The position numbers and the translations under genes are program-made. From assembly GCF_001652915.1 (NCBI RefSeq), contig NZ_BBQI01000101.1:54672-118671 (forward strand): a DNA stretch of 64,000 bases, in the 5' to 3' direction. The notes below the pieces were generated by a model. The model was not told the origin of the DNA. It worked only from the letters and a program-made list of their open reading frames with translations, and made no database searches. This stretch comes from Cupriavidus sp. D384 (GTDB taxonomy: Bacteria; Pseudomonadota; Gammaproteobacteria; Burkholderiales; Burkholderiaceae). Positions within the stretch are counted from its first letter, which is position 1. Every line of letters starts with the position of its first letter. Of the stretch, positions 51,201-59,777 are shown one piece after another.

Positions 51201-51823
51201 GGTGTCTCCCTGGGTGTGATATCGGAATGCACTGCGGCAAGCGCCGGCCGCATGCCGGACCAGCGCGCCACCAGTCCGGCATGCTCGACGCCGAACAGGT
51301 CCAGCACGCGGCCGACGGTGTGGCCCACGATGTCGTCGACGCTCTGTGGATGGGTGTAGAAGGCCGGCACCGGCGGCATCACGATGGCGCCCATCTCGGT
51401 CACCGTGGTCATGTTGCGCAGATGCACCAGATGCAGCGGGGTCTCGCGCGCCAGCAGCACCAGGCGGCGGCGTTCCTTCAGCATGACGTCGGCGGCGCGC
51501 GTCACCAGGTTGTCGGCCATGCCGGTGGCAACGGCGGCCAGCGTGCGCATCGAGCACGGCGCGATGACCATGCCGTCGCAGCGGAACGAACCGCTTGCCA
51601 CGCTGGCGCCGATGTCGCGCACGTTATGCACCACGTCGGCCAGCGCTTCCACGTCACGCCGCTGCAGGCCCATTTCGTGATGCGCCGTCAGCAGGCCCGA
51701 TGGCGAGCAGACCAGATGGGTTTCCCAGCCATCGGCCGTGCCCATGGCCTGCAGCAGCCGCACCCCGTATGCCGCGCCACTGGCACCGGTGATCGCCACC
51801 ACCAGCCGCCGGGGCGCGCTCAT
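51197..51823 (-). CDS. UbiX-type flavin prenyltransferase
   Basis: 208 residues from the ATG at 51823. RRLVVAITGASGAAYGVRLLQAM is the FMN-binding N-terminus. SGSFRCDGMVIAPCSMRTLAAVATGMADNLVTRAADVMLKERRRLVLLARETPLHLVHLRNM is the diagnostic UbiX core, and IVMPPVPAFYTHPQSVDDIV is the prenyl-phosphate region. UbiX makes prenylated FMN, the cofactor of UbiD decarboxylases. Its start overlaps the molybdopterin-subunit stop and its stop overlaps the CobW start, both by four bases. Its likely client is the UbiD-type enzyme at 58252, a different transcription unit of the same cluster. Confidence 0.95.
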   Translation of the reverse strand: MSAPRRLVVAITGASGAAYGVRLLQAMGTADGWETHLVCSPSGLLTAHHEMGLQRRDVEALADVVHNVRDIGASVASGSFRCDGMVIAPCSMRTLAAVATGMADNLVTRAADVMLKERRRLVLLARETPLHLVHLRNMTTVTEMGAIVMPPVPAFYTHPQSVDDIVGHTVGRVLDLFGVEHAGLVARWSGMRPALAAVHSDITPRETP

Positions 51824-54105
51824 GGCCGGGCCTCCGCCGCGCGTCTGGCGGCCAGCGCCTGCAGCACCTGTTCGGGCTTGATCGGGTAATGCCGGAAGCG
51901 CACGCCGATGGCGTCGAAGACCGCGTTGGCGATGGCCGGCCCGATGGCAACGATGGGGTCCTCGCCCACGCCCTTGGCACCGAACGGCCCGCCGGGGTCG
52001 GGCGCGGCTTCGAGCAGGATCGTGTGGATCTCGGGCATGTCCATCGCCAGCGGCATCTTGTAGTCGACGAAGTTGGCATTGAGCGACCGGCCCGTGCCCA
52101 TGTCGATCTGGTAATCCTCGTAGAGCGTATGGCCGATGCCCTGCTGGATGCCGCCCTCGATCTGGCCGGCCGCCGCCACGGGGTGGATGACCTTGCCAAT
52201 GTCGTGCACAGGTACCACCTGCCTGACCGTGATGAAGCCGGTCTCGGTATCGACCTCGACCTCCACGAAATGCGCGGCGAACGAGTACGACTTGGTCGGG
52301 TGATAGGTGGCGGTGCCGACGAACTGCGCGGCAGGAAGACCCTTGCGCGGCATGACAGCCTCGCGCACGGTCATCGTCGGACCCTGCCGGTCGCGTACCG
52401 AGATCACGCCATCGGCAATATCGAGTGCGTCGGGCTCGGCCTCCATCTGCCTGGCCGCCCGCGCCAGCAACTGCGTCTTGATCTCGCCGGCGGCCATCTG
52501 CGCAGCGCGGCCCACCATGTAGGTGGTGTGGCTGGCAAAGGCGCCGATGTCCCACGGCACCACGTCGGTGTCGCCATGGACGACCGAAACCGATTCGAAC
52601 GGGATCGCCAGCTCTTCGGCCACGATCTGGGCCAGGGCGGTGTGAGCCCCGGTGCCCAGGCCGGCGGCGCCCGTAAGCAGCACCACGGTGCCGTCTTCGT
52701 TCATCTTGACGATGGCATTGCCCTGTTCCTTGATACCGGGATAGGCGCTGCTGCCGTGCATTTCACAGCCTACGCCCCAGCCGCGCCGGATGGCGCCGTG
52801 CTGCTGGCGCGTGGCCGCGCGGCGGGCCTTCCAGTCCACCGCCTCCATGCCCCGGGCGATGCAGGCCTCAAGCCCGCGACCGATCAGCGGGTGGTTTGAC
52901 GGCGCGATATCGCCTTCGCGCACGGCATTCCCGAGCTTGAGTTCGGCGGGGTCCATGCCCAGGCGTTCCGCGGCTTCGTCCATCTGGATATCCAGGGCGT
53001 AGTAGGTCTGCACCACGCCGTAGCCGCGAAATGCCCCGGCAATCGGGCTGTTGGTGTAGACGCAGCGGCCTTCGAGCCTGACGTTCTCGCAGCGGTAGAG
53101 CGAAACCATGGCTGCCGTGCCCACATTGGTCACGCCAGGCCCGTGCGAGCCATAGGCGCCCGAATTGAAGACGACCTTTGCCTCGCGCGCGGTGATCGTG
53201 CCGTCGTTGCGAAAGCCCTGGCGCAACCAGATCCGGGCGGGATGGCGGGTGCGCCCGCCCAGGAACGTTTCCTCGCGCGTGTACTCCATGCGCACCGGCC
53301 GGTGCGTCTCGCGTGCCAGCAGCGCGCACAGGAATTCGCTCTGGAACAGGTCCTGCTTGGCGCCGAAGCCGCCGCCCATGTGGTCTACCAGCACCCGCAC
53401 CTTGTGCAGCGGCAGGCCCAGCACCTCGGCCATGATGCCGCGCACCATGAAGGCGGTCTGCGTGGAGATCCACACGGTCAGGTTGCCGTTGCCGTCCCAT
53501 TTGCAGGTCAGCACGTTCGGCTCCATATAGGCCGGGGTGGGCCGGCCGCCTTCGTAGACGCCTTCGAGGATGAAGTCCGCGTCGGCAAAGCCCTGGTCGA
53601 CATCGCCGCGTTCGATGCGCACGGGCGGCAGCACCAGGTTGCCACCCGGTTCGCGGTCATGGATCAGCGGCGCGCCCGGTGCGGCGGCATCCTCCACGGC
53701 GAACAGCGCCGGCAGCGGCTCGTATTCCACCTCGATCAGTTCCACGGCCCGCGCTGCAATCTCCTCGCTGGTGGCGGCCACGGCCGCGACGCCTTCGCCC
53801 CAGTAGCGCACCTTGTCATCGAGGATGTACTGGTCACAGGTGACCGACGCCGAGCGCGGATGTGGCGACCCGGCGTGCAGCACGCGCGGCACGTTTTCGT
53901 GGGTCAGGATGGCCTTGACGCCGGGCAGCGCCAGCGCGGCCGATGTGTCGATGCGACGGATGCGCGCGTGCGCCACGTTGCACCGCTTCATCTTTGCGTG
54001 CAGCAACCCGGCCATCGGCATGTCGGCGACGTACTTCGCGTTGCCGGTGACCTTGTCGAGCAGGTCCGTGCGCTTGACGCTGTGTCCGATCACGGCGTGG
54101 GTCAT
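51820..54105 (-). CDS. Molybdopterin-binding large subunit of a xanthine-dehydrogenase-family hydroxylase
   Basis: 761 residues from the ATG at 54105. The N-terminal Ald_Xan_dh_C domain (DLLDKVTGNAKYVADMPMAGLLHAKM) is followed by DHMGGGFGAKQDLFQSEFLCALLAR, PIAGAFRGYGVVQTYYALDIQMDEAAERLGMDP, and QGNAIVKMNEDGTVVLLTGAAGLGTGAHTALAQIVAEEL. The catalytic Glu is residue 715 in KGVGEDPIVAIGPAIANA. The enzyme hydroxylates an electron-poor carbon of an aromatic ring or aldehyde using water. Substrate-pocket residues do not let me name the substrate. It overlaps the [2Fe-2S] gene upstream and UbiX downstream. Confidence 0.95.
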   Translation of the reverse strand: MTHAVIGHSVKRTDLLDKVTGNAKYVADMPMAGLLHAKMKRCNVAHARIRRIDTSAALALPGVKAILTHENVPRVLHAGSPHPRSASVTCDQYILDDKVRYWGEGVAAVAATSEEIAARAVELIEVEYEPLPALFAVEDAAAPGAPLIHDREPGGNLVLPPVRIERGDVDQGFADADFILEGVYEGGRPTPAYMEPNVLTCKWDGNGNLTVWISTQTAFMVRGIMAEVLGLPLHKVRVLVDHMGGGFGAKQDLFQSEFLCALLARETHRPVRMEYTREETFLGGRTRHPARIWLRQGFRNDGTITAREAKVVFNSGAYGSHGPGVTNVGTAAMVSLYRCENVRLEGRCVYTNSPIAGAFRGYGVVQTYYALDIQMDEAAERLGMDPAELKLGNAVREGDIAPSNHPLIGRGLEACIARGMEAVDWKARRAATRQQHGAIRRGWGVGCEMHGSSAYPGIKEQGNAIVKMNEDGTVVLLTGAAGLGTGAHTALAQIVAEELAIPFESVSVVHGDTDVVPWDIGAFASHTTYMVGRAAQMAAGEIKTQLLARAARQMEAEPDALDIADGVISVRDRQGPTMTVREAVMPRKGLPAAQFVGTATYHPTKSYSFAAHFVEVEVDTETGFITVRQVVPVHDIGKVIHPVAAAGQIEGGIQQGIGHTLYEDYQIDMGTGRSLNANFVDYKMPLAMDMPEIHTILLEAAPDPGGPFGAKGVGEDPIVAIGPAIANAVFDAIGVRFRHYPIKPEQVLQALAARRAAEARP

Positions 54106-54611
54106 CGTACGGTCTCCGGTGCGCAGTGGCATTGGGGAAGGCGGCGCAGGTCTTCGGCGGTCTGCTCGATGGCCTCGACAATCCTGGTGTAGCCGGTGCA
54201 GCGGCAGATGTTGCCGGCGATGGCAAAGCGGATCTCGTCGCGCGTGGGGTTCGGATTGGCGTCGAGCAGGGCCTTGGCGGCCACCACGAAGCCGGGCGTG
54301 CAGAAGCCGCACTGGGCGGCCCCGCAGCGCATGAACTGTTCCTGGATCGGGTGTACGGCATCGGCATGGGGCTGGATGCCCTCGATCGTGACGATCTTCC
54401 GGCCATGTGCCTCGGGTGCCAGCATCAGGCAGCTGTTCATTGGCTTGCCATCAACCAGGATCGTGCACGAGCCGCATTCGCCAACATCGCAACCTTTCTT
54501 GGTGCCGGTCAGGCCGGCGTCGTAGCGCAGCGCGTCCAGCAGCGTGCTGTGCGGTTCCACGGCAAGCTCGCGCGGCTCGCCGTTGATTTCCACTTCGATC
54601 AGTTTGCGCAT
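54102..54611 (-). CDS. [2Fe-2S] small subunit of the hydroxylase
   Basis: 169 residues from the ATG at 54611. The plant-type ferredoxin cluster is GCDVGECGSCTILVDGKPMNSC. The second, helical [2Fe-2S] domain has CGAAQCGFCTPGFVVAAKALLD and ICRCTGYTRIVEAIEQ. All eight cysteines expected of this subunit are present. It passes electrons from the Mo centre to the FAD subunit. The stop overlaps the large-subunit start (ATGA), and its start overlaps the FAD-subunit stop by one base. Confidence 0.95.
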   Translation of the reverse strand: MRKLIEVEINGEPRELAVEPHSTLLDALRYDAGLTGTKKGCDVGECGSCTILVDGKPMNSCLMLAPEAHGRKIVTIEGIQPHADAVHPIQEQFMRCGAAQCGFCTPGFVVAAKALLDANPNPTRDEIRFAIAGNICRCTGYTRIVEAIEQTAEDLRRLPQCHCAPETVR

Positions 54612-55471
54612 CACAGGGTCTCCAGGGCTTGGGCGATGGCACGGCGCGTCAGCACGCCGACCATCTCGCGGCGGTAGTCGGCGCTGGCGCGCACGTCGCT
54701 GATCGGACGTGCGTCCTGCATGGCGGCGTGCGCGGCCTGCAGCACCAGTGCGTCGCTGAGGGAGTGGCCGCGCAGCACTGCTTCGGCATGGCGGGCGCGG
54801 ATCGGCGTGGGACCGACGGCAGCCAGCACGATGCCGACGTCGGTGCACTGCCCGTGTTCGACCGTGATCGAGACCGCCACGCCCACCGTAGCCAGCTCCA
54901 TCTGCACGCGACGCCCGTGCTTGAGGTAGGCCTTGCCCGTGTGTGGCGCCGGGGCGGGAATCGTGATGCGCGACACCAGTTCGTCCGGCTCCAGAGCAGT
55001 CTTGCCGGGACCCTTCACGAAATCCTCCACCCGCATCGAGCGGGAGCCCTGCAAACCATAGAGGTGTACCGATGCGCGGTCGGCAATCAGCGGTGCCAGC
55101 GAATCGGCGGAGGGCGAGGCGCGGCAGACATTGCCGACCACCGTGGCGCGGTTGCGCACCTGGATCGACGCAAAGTCGGTCACGGCACGGGCCAGGCTGG
55201 CGTAGTGGCGGCGCACCGCGTACGAGGTCTCGGCTTCGCGCGTGGCGACCAGCGCGCCGATGCGCAACCCTTCGACGGGATCGAAGGCCAGCACGTCCAT
55301 GCCGGGGATCTTCTTGATGTTGATGACCTGCGCGGGCTGCCGGTGCGACTCCTTGATCTGCACGAGCAGGTCGGTGCCGCCGGCCAGCACGCTAGCGCGT
55401 CCGCCGCTGCGATGCAGCAGCGCCGAGGCTTCGGCCAGCGTGGCGGGTTCGAGGTATTCGAACGCTCTCAT
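54611..55471 (-). CDS. FAD-binding medium subunit of the hydroxylase
   Basis: 286 residues from the ATG at 55471, with SD AAAAGGAGTCAAG. FAD-binding motifs ASVLAGGTDLLVQIKESHRQPAQVINIKKIPGM and QVRNRATVVGNVCRASPSADSLAPLIA are typical of CoxM/HbaD-like subunits, followed by the CO_deh_flav_C domain. The TVVGN loop is present; there is no extra [4Fe-4S] loop like that of 4-hydroxybenzoyl-CoA reductase. It is the first gene of the operon FAD, FeS, Mo, UbiX, CobW and is divergent from a LysR gene. Confidence 0.95.
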   Translation of the reverse strand: MRAFEYLEPATLAEASALLHRSGGRASVLAGGTDLLVQIKESHRQPAQVINIKKIPGMDVLAFDPVEGLRIGALVATREAETSYAVRRHYASLARAVTDFASIQVRNRATVVGNVCRASPSADSLAPLIADRASVHLYGLQGSRSMRVEDFVKGPGKTALEPDELVSRITIPAPAPHTGKAYLKHGRRVQMELATVGVAVSITVEHGQCTDVGIVLAAVGPTPIRARHAEAVLRGHSLSDALVLQAAHAAMQDARPISDVRASADYRREMVGVLTRRAIAQALETL

Positions 55472-55571
55472 CTTGACTCCTTTTGGGGGAATGCCTGTGG
55501 CCCGTGCGCGCGGTGTGGCGGGGCGCCGTTGTCGCTGACCGTGAAACCATGATGGTGGCTGCACCGTCATC

Positions 55572-55610
55572 GGTAAATGCCCGTAACCGGATTTATTGAT
55601 CGTGTTACCC
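55572..55610. promoter_or_regulatory. Conserved operator block shared with 58156 (candidate LysR site)
   Basis: GGTAAATG (55572-55579), CGGATT (55588-55593) and GATCG (55598-55602) occur in the same order, with nearly the same spacing, at 58156-58185 in front of the NCS2 permease gene. Here the block lies about 100 bp upstream of the FAD-subunit gene and 44 bp upstream of the LysR gene. It is probably the binding site of that LysR protein. Confidence 0.6.
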
Positions 55611-55653
55611 TCTGAATCGACTGCCGTGACCCACACAACAGAGCAGGGGAGAC

Positions 55654-56565
55654 ATGCCAACCAACATGAACGTATCGCTGCGCCAGCTGCGCGCATTTGT
55701 CGCCGTGGCCGAGGAGCGGCACTTCACGCGAGCGGCCGAGAAGCTCAATCTTTCGCAATCGTCGGTCAGTGCCCTGATCCATGAACTGGAGGTCAACCTT
55801 GGCCTGAAGCTGTTCGACCGCCATACGCGGCTGATGCAGATCACCCAGGCGGGCGCCGAGCTGCTGCCGATGGTCAAGAAGGCCGTCGCCGATATCGACA
55901 GCGTGCTGGACAGCTCCGCCGATCTGCGCACGCTGGGGCGGGGGCGCGTATCGATTGCCGCCTCGTCCATCCAGGCCGCGCTGATGCTGCCGCGCTTTAT
56001 CCGCGAATTCTGCGTGGGACATCCGGGCGTGAAGGTGGAACTGCATGACGTGGCCGAAGACGAGGTGCCGCGCATGGTCAGCGCGGGCGAAGTCGACTTC
56101 GGTATCGGCACCATTCCGGAAGGGCAACCCGACCTGGCGGCGCACCGGCTGTCGACCGATGCATTCGTGATCGTGATGCCGCCCAGCCATCCGCTGGCAC
56201 GCCGCCGCGAGCTGACATGGGAAGAGGTGGCGAAGCTGCCGGTGATCGGCCCGCATCGCGGCAACCCTATCCGTGACTGCCTTGACGCGGCGCTGGCGAT
56301 GCGCGGCATCTCGCTGGCGCGCGTACACGAGGTGTACCTGCCGCTGACGATGGTGGGCATGGTCGACGCGGGGCTGGGCATCGCGGTGATGAGCACGGCG
56401 GTCACGCGGCTCACGTCGTCGCTGGGGCTGGTGGCCGTGATGCCGCAGGACCCGGTGATCTCGCGCGAGATCTCGCTGCTTACGCATGCAGACCGGTCAC
56501 TGTCGCCACCGGCGCAGTCGTTCCGCGACCTGCTGATGCGGCATCGGAGCGATCTGGGGAAGTAG
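55654..56565 (+). CDS. LysR-family regulator of the hydroxylase/decarboxylase cluster
   Basis: 303 residues, SD GCAGGGGAGAC. The helix-turn-helix is SLRQLRAFVAVAEERHFTRAAEKLNLSQSSVSALIHELEVNLGLKLFDRHTRLMQITQAG. The effector domain has RVSIAASSIQAALMLPRFIREF, VDFGIGTIPEGQPD and AGLGIAVMSTAVTRL. It is divergent from the FAD-subunit gene and convergent with the NCS2 permease gene. The sequence block in its promoter region recurs upstream of the permease, which suggests it controls both units. Confidence 0.93.
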   Translation: MPTNMNVSLRQLRAFVAVAEERHFTRAAEKLNLSQSSVSALIHELEVNLGLKLFDRHTRLMQITQAGAELLPMVKKAVADIDSVLDSSADLRTLGRGRVSIAASSIQAALMLPRFIREFCVGHPGVKVELHDVAEDEVPRMVSAGEVDFGIGTIPEGQPDLAAHRLSTDAFVIVMPPSHPLARRRELTWEEVAKLPVIGPHRGNPIRDCLDAALAMRGISLARVHEVYLPLTMVGMVDAGLGIAVMSTAVTRLTSSLGLVAVMPQDPVISREISLLTHADRSLSPPAQSFRDLLMRHRSDLGK

Positions 56566-56571
56566 TACCTT

Positions 56572-56603
56572 CCTCCGCTCTCCCGCAGGCGGAAGAGCGG
56601 AGG
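56572..56603. terminator. Bidirectional hairpin between convergent LysR and NCS2 genes
   Basis: CCTCCGCTCTCCCGC and GCGGAAGAGCGGAGG pair over 15 bp with one mismatch and an AG loop. It lies 7 bp after the LysR stop and 21 bp before the NCS2 stop. It resembles the REP-like CTCTCCCGC hairpins elsewhere in the window. There is no T-run, so termination would be factor-assisted. Confidence 0.6.
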
Positions 56604-56623
56604 ACATCACCGCCCAGCGTTGG

Positions 56624-58015
56624 TCACGCCACCTTCTTCGTCAGCATCTGCGGTGCCGCTTGCGTGCCGCGCACGTTGAACAGCAGGTTCAACAGCACCG
56701 CGCACAACGTGCCCAGCAGGATGCCGTTCTGGCAGAACCTGGCAACCAGGTCGGGCAATTGCGCAAAGAACCTGTCGGCCACCAGCGGAATCATGCCCAG
56801 CGCCAGGCTGACCGCCACGATGTACGCGTTCTTCTTGTTCTCGACGAAATCGACATGGCCCAGGATGCGCACGCCGGTGGCGGCCACCATGCCGAACATC
56901 ACCAATGCCGCGCCGCCAAGCACGTACTGGGGAATCGACGCGGCAAAGAACGCCAGCTTGGGCAGGCAGCCCAGCACGATCAGGATCCCGCCGGCCGTGG
57001 CGCAGACCCAGCGGCTGCGTACACCGGTGACCTGTACCAGCCCGACATTCTGCGCGTACGACGTATAGGTGAACGTGTTGAACACGGCCCCCACCAGCGC
57101 CCCCACGCCGTCGGCCCGCAGGCCGCGCGCCAGGTCGTCGGGCGTGACAGGACGGTCGACGATCTCGCCCAGCGCCAGGAACTGGCCCACGCCCTCGATC
57201 ATGATGACCACCATCACCACGCATAGCGTGACCGACGTCATCAGGTCGAATGTCGGCCATCCGAAGTGGAACGGCGTGATCAGCGCCACCCAGTTGGCCG
57301 CATGAACCCCCGTGAAACTGACCTTGCCGATGGCAACGGCGATCACGAAGCCCGTGGTAATGCCGATCAGCACCGCGATATTGCACAGAAAGCCCTTGAA
57401 GAACGCGATCATGCCCAGCACCGTGAGCAGCACCACGGTGGCGATGCCAAGGTGTACCGGCAAGCCGTAGGCGGGGTTGGGCACCGGCCCGGTGGGCGTG
57501 CTGAGCGTGGGATTGCCGCCCGCCGCCCAGTTCACGCCCACGCGCATCAGCGATATGCCGATCACCAGCACCACCGTGCCGGTCACCACGGGCGGGAACC
57601 AGCGAATCAGCCGGCTCACGTATGGTGCGGCCACGAACGTGAACACGCCCGCCACCATCACCGCGCCAAACACGGCAGGCAGGCCTAGCGACGGATTCGA
57701 TCCGGTGGCGATGATGGGTGCGATGGCCGTGAACGTGACGCCCATCATCACGGGCAGCCGGATGCCGATCTTCCAGATGCCGATGCTCTGGATCATCGTG
57801 ACCAGGCCACAGCAGAACAGGTCGGCGGCGATCAGAAAGGCGATCTGTTCCTTGGGCAGGTGCAGTGCGCCGCCGATGATCAGCGGCACGGCGATGGCGC
57901 CCGCATACATCACGAGCACATGCTGCAGGCCGAGCGCGGCCAGGCGAAGCGGGGGCAAGACTTCATCGACCGGATGCACCGCGTCGATCCCATGCGAAGT
58001 GGGTTGGGGGATCAT
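56624..58015 (-). CDS. NCS2-family permease of the catabolic cluster
   Basis: 463 residues from the ATG at 58015, with SD GAAGGAGACAGC. NCS2 landmarks are EVLPPLRLAALGLQHVLVMYAGAIAVPLIIGG, the TM3 motif MMGVTFTAIAPIIA, VVMVVIMIEGVGQFLALGEIV (TM8 Glu) and AQNVGLVQVTGVRSRW (TM10). It differs clearly from the other NCS2 protein at 47269. The family transports oxidised heterocycles such as uracil, xanthine and urate. Its place between the Mo-hydroxylase and UbiD units suggests that the cluster substrate is a heterocyclic acid or oxo-compound. Confidence 0.93.
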   Translation of the reverse strand: MIPQPTSHGIDAVHPVDEVLPPLRLAALGLQHVLVMYAGAIAVPLIIGGALHLPKEQIAFLIAADLFCCGLVTMIQSIGIWKIGIRLPVMMGVTFTAIAPIIATGSNPSLGLPAVFGAVMVAGVFTFVAAPYVSRLIRWFPPVVTGTVVLVIGISLMRVGVNWAAGGNPTLSTPTGPVPNPAYGLPVHLGIATVVLLTVLGMIAFFKGFLCNIAVLIGITTGFVIAVAIGKVSFTGVHAANWVALITPFHFGWPTFDLMTSVTLCVVMVVIMIEGVGQFLALGEIVDRPVTPDDLARGLRADGVGALVGAVFNTFTYTSYAQNVGLVQVTGVRSRWVCATAGGILIVLGCLPKLAFFAASIPQYVLGGAALVMFGMVAATGVRILGHVDFVENKKNAYIVAVSLALGMIPLVADRFFAQLPDLVARFCQNGILLGTLCAVLLNLLFNVRGTQAAPQMLTKKVA

Positions 58016-58155
58016 GCTGTCTCCTTCGTCTTCCAGGCCGGAACTGCCCGCATGGTTGGTCGAAGGGGCTGCAGTGCCGCCCCCCGTGGTCTGCCGCCAC
58101 GTTTTCGCCACCTGCGTGTGTCTTGTCAGGGCAGCATGCCAGCCACCGGACATTG

Positions 58156-58199
58156 GGTAAATGGGCCGTGCGGATTAATCGATCGGGTCAGCCGATCAA
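58156..58199. promoter_or_regulatory. Second copy of the conserved operator block
   Basis: GGTAAATG (58156-58163), CGGATT (58171-58176) and GATCG (58181-58185) repeat the block of 55572-55610. An inverted repeat ATCGATCGG-GTCAG-CCGATCAAT (58178-58200) overlaps it. It is 140 bp upstream of the NCS2 start in a 236-bp gap after the UbiD stop, so the permease has its own promoter. Confidence 0.55.
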
Positions 58200-58251
58200 T
58201 GCCGTCGGGCGCCGGAATTTGCGTCGTGTTTGCGCGGGGTGTGTTCCCGCG

Positions 58252-59658
58252 TCAGTGTTTTCCCGTATCGAGGCGGGCCAGCAGGGCGGCAGCGCGCGCC
58301 ATGGCGTCGGGGTCGATGCGTGCGCGGATGCCGTCGAAGTTCGGCCCGCGCGTAGCGTCCAGCCCCATGCGCGATGTGGTGCCCACACCCGATGCGGACG
58401 GGTCGAGCGCGCTGCCGGGCAGCCCGTCAACGATCACCACATCGAGATGCGGCTGCAGATGCGTGGCGATGGCCCACAGCACCTGCTCGTCGCGCGTGAT
58501 GTCGACATCGGCGTCCACGGCCACCACGGTCTTCAGGTACGGGTCCCAGCCGAGCAGACCCAGCATGACCTGCCGTGCCTCGCCGGGGCGCGACTGGCGC
58601 AGCGCCACGTAGGCATGAAAGTGCGTGCCGGAGCTGGGGTAGTGCACGGCGGTAACCGACGGAAAGCGCTCCATCAGCTTTTCCACCATTTCGGACTCGC
58701 GCGGGATACGGCCCAGGTTCAGGTGTTCGGCCGAATTGCCGCCGACTACATCGACCAGCCACGCGTCGCTGCGCCGCATCACCGTTTCCACGCGCAGCAG
58801 GTTGTTGGTGGAGCGGTCTGATGAGTACCCGGTGAACTCGCCGAACGGCCCTTCCTCGACGCGGGCCGATGGGTCCAGCACGCCTTCGAGCACGATCTCC
58901 GCGTGCGCGGGCACCGCGATGCCGTAGCGCGGCGTGCGCACCACCTCAAGCGGCGCGCCGAACAGCCCGCTGGCTACGTGCCGCTCGTCCACGCCGTAGG
59001 GCAGCCGTGCTGCGCCGGCGAGCATGAACAGCGGATGGGCGCCGATCACCATGGCCACCGGCAGCGGCTTGCCGAGCTCGGCCGCGCGCTGGTACATGCG
59101 CCACAGGTGCCCGCGCGAATGCAGGCTGGTGGCGATTTCGGTGGGCGAGTGAAGCATCGACCGGTGATAGCTGGCGTTGCCGGATCCGGCCTCGCGATCT
59201 TCGGCAATCAGGATGGCATTGGTGATGTACGGCCCCCGGTCGGTGGCGAAATGCCGGATCGCGGGCAGCGTGGTCAGGTCCACCTGTTCCTGCACGATGC
59301 CGGTGACGGCGCCAGACTCCAGCACGCGCGGCGCCATCAACCGCCGGCTGCGCGCCTGGTATTCGGCATGGATGCCGGCCGGCGTTACGCCCAGCATGCG
59401 GCCGACGCGTTCGCGCGACGCAAACAGGTTGGTGACGAGCGGGGCGCCAAGGCCCGCCACATCGTCGAACTGGATGATCGGGTGGCGGTCCTGGGCCGCG
59501 AGCGCCCAGACCAGCGCGGTGGGTTCCTGGTTGGCGGTGACCGGCTCGCGCACGTTCAGGACATCGTCGGGGAAAGCCGCGCGATAGGCGGCCAGGAAGG
59601 CGTGAAAGTCCTGCGAGGTATCGTCGAACCCCGGCAAGGACAGGCTTGCTGCAGTCAT
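58252..59658 (-). CDS. UbiD-family prenylated-FMN (de)carboxylase
   Basis: 468 residues from the ATG at 59658; the reading from 59715 adds 19 residues without support. UbiD features are HPIIQFDDVAGLGAPLVTNLFASRERVGRMLG, the cofactor-site stretch SGNASYHRSMLHSP (with the conserved Arg), and EIVLEGVLDPSARVEEGPFGEFTGYSSDR, which holds the two catalytic Glu residues of the E-R-E set. WDPYLKTVVAVDADVDITRDEQVLWAIATH is also typical. It decarboxylates (or carboxylates) an aromatic or unsaturated acid using prFMN made by a UbiX, here probably the one at 51197. It is in line with the two amidohydrolase genes upstream. Confidence 0.94.
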   Translation of the reverse strand: MTAASLSLPGFDDTSQDFHAFLAAYRAAFPDDVLNVREPVTANQEPTALVWALAAQDRHPIIQFDDVAGLGAPLVTNLFASRERVGRMLGVTPAGIHAEYQARSRRLMAPRVLESGAVTGIVQEQVDLTTLPAIRHFATDRGPYITNAILIAEDREAGSGNASYHRSMLHSPTEIATSLHSRGHLWRMYQRAAELGKPLPVAMVIGAHPLFMLAGAARLPYGVDERHVASGLFGAPLEVVRTPRYGIAVPAHAEIVLEGVLDPSARVEEGPFGEFTGYSSDRSTNNLLRVETVMRRSDAWLVDVVGGNSAEHLNLGRIPRESEMVEKLMERFPSVTAVHYPSSGTHFHAYVALRQSRPGEARQVMLGLLGWDPYLKTVVAVDADVDITRDEQVLWAIATHLQPHLDVVIVDGLPGSALDPSASGVGTTSRMGLDATRGPNFDGIRARIDPDAMARAAALLARLDTGKH

Positions 59659-59777
59659 GGCATGGCTCCGCTTGGGAACTTCCAACGGGAAACCGTTGCC
59701 GCGCGCGGACGCCACCGTGGTGGCGCCCGCACGTGACCAGACGGGAAGGATGGGTCAGGTATGCGCTGCGGGACGCG

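Noticed and set aside
51197..51823. UbiX as part of ubiquinone synthesis
   Set aside because: It is translationally locked into a Mo-hydroxylase operon, and the UbiD-type gene nearby is in a catabolic unit, so a ubiquinone role is unlikely for this copy.
51197..52555. Apparent long N-terminal extension of UbiX
   Set aside because: The extension is the molybdopterin subunit gene in another frame; the UbiX family start is the ATG at 51823.
50094..59658. Hmf-type furoate/furandicarboxylate pathway (HmfABC, HmfF, HmfG)
   Set aside because: UbiD, UbiX and the three-subunit hydroxylase fit, but there is no furoyl-CoA synthetase or thioesterase. The NCS2 permease and amidohydrolases are not part of that pathway, so I did not assign it.
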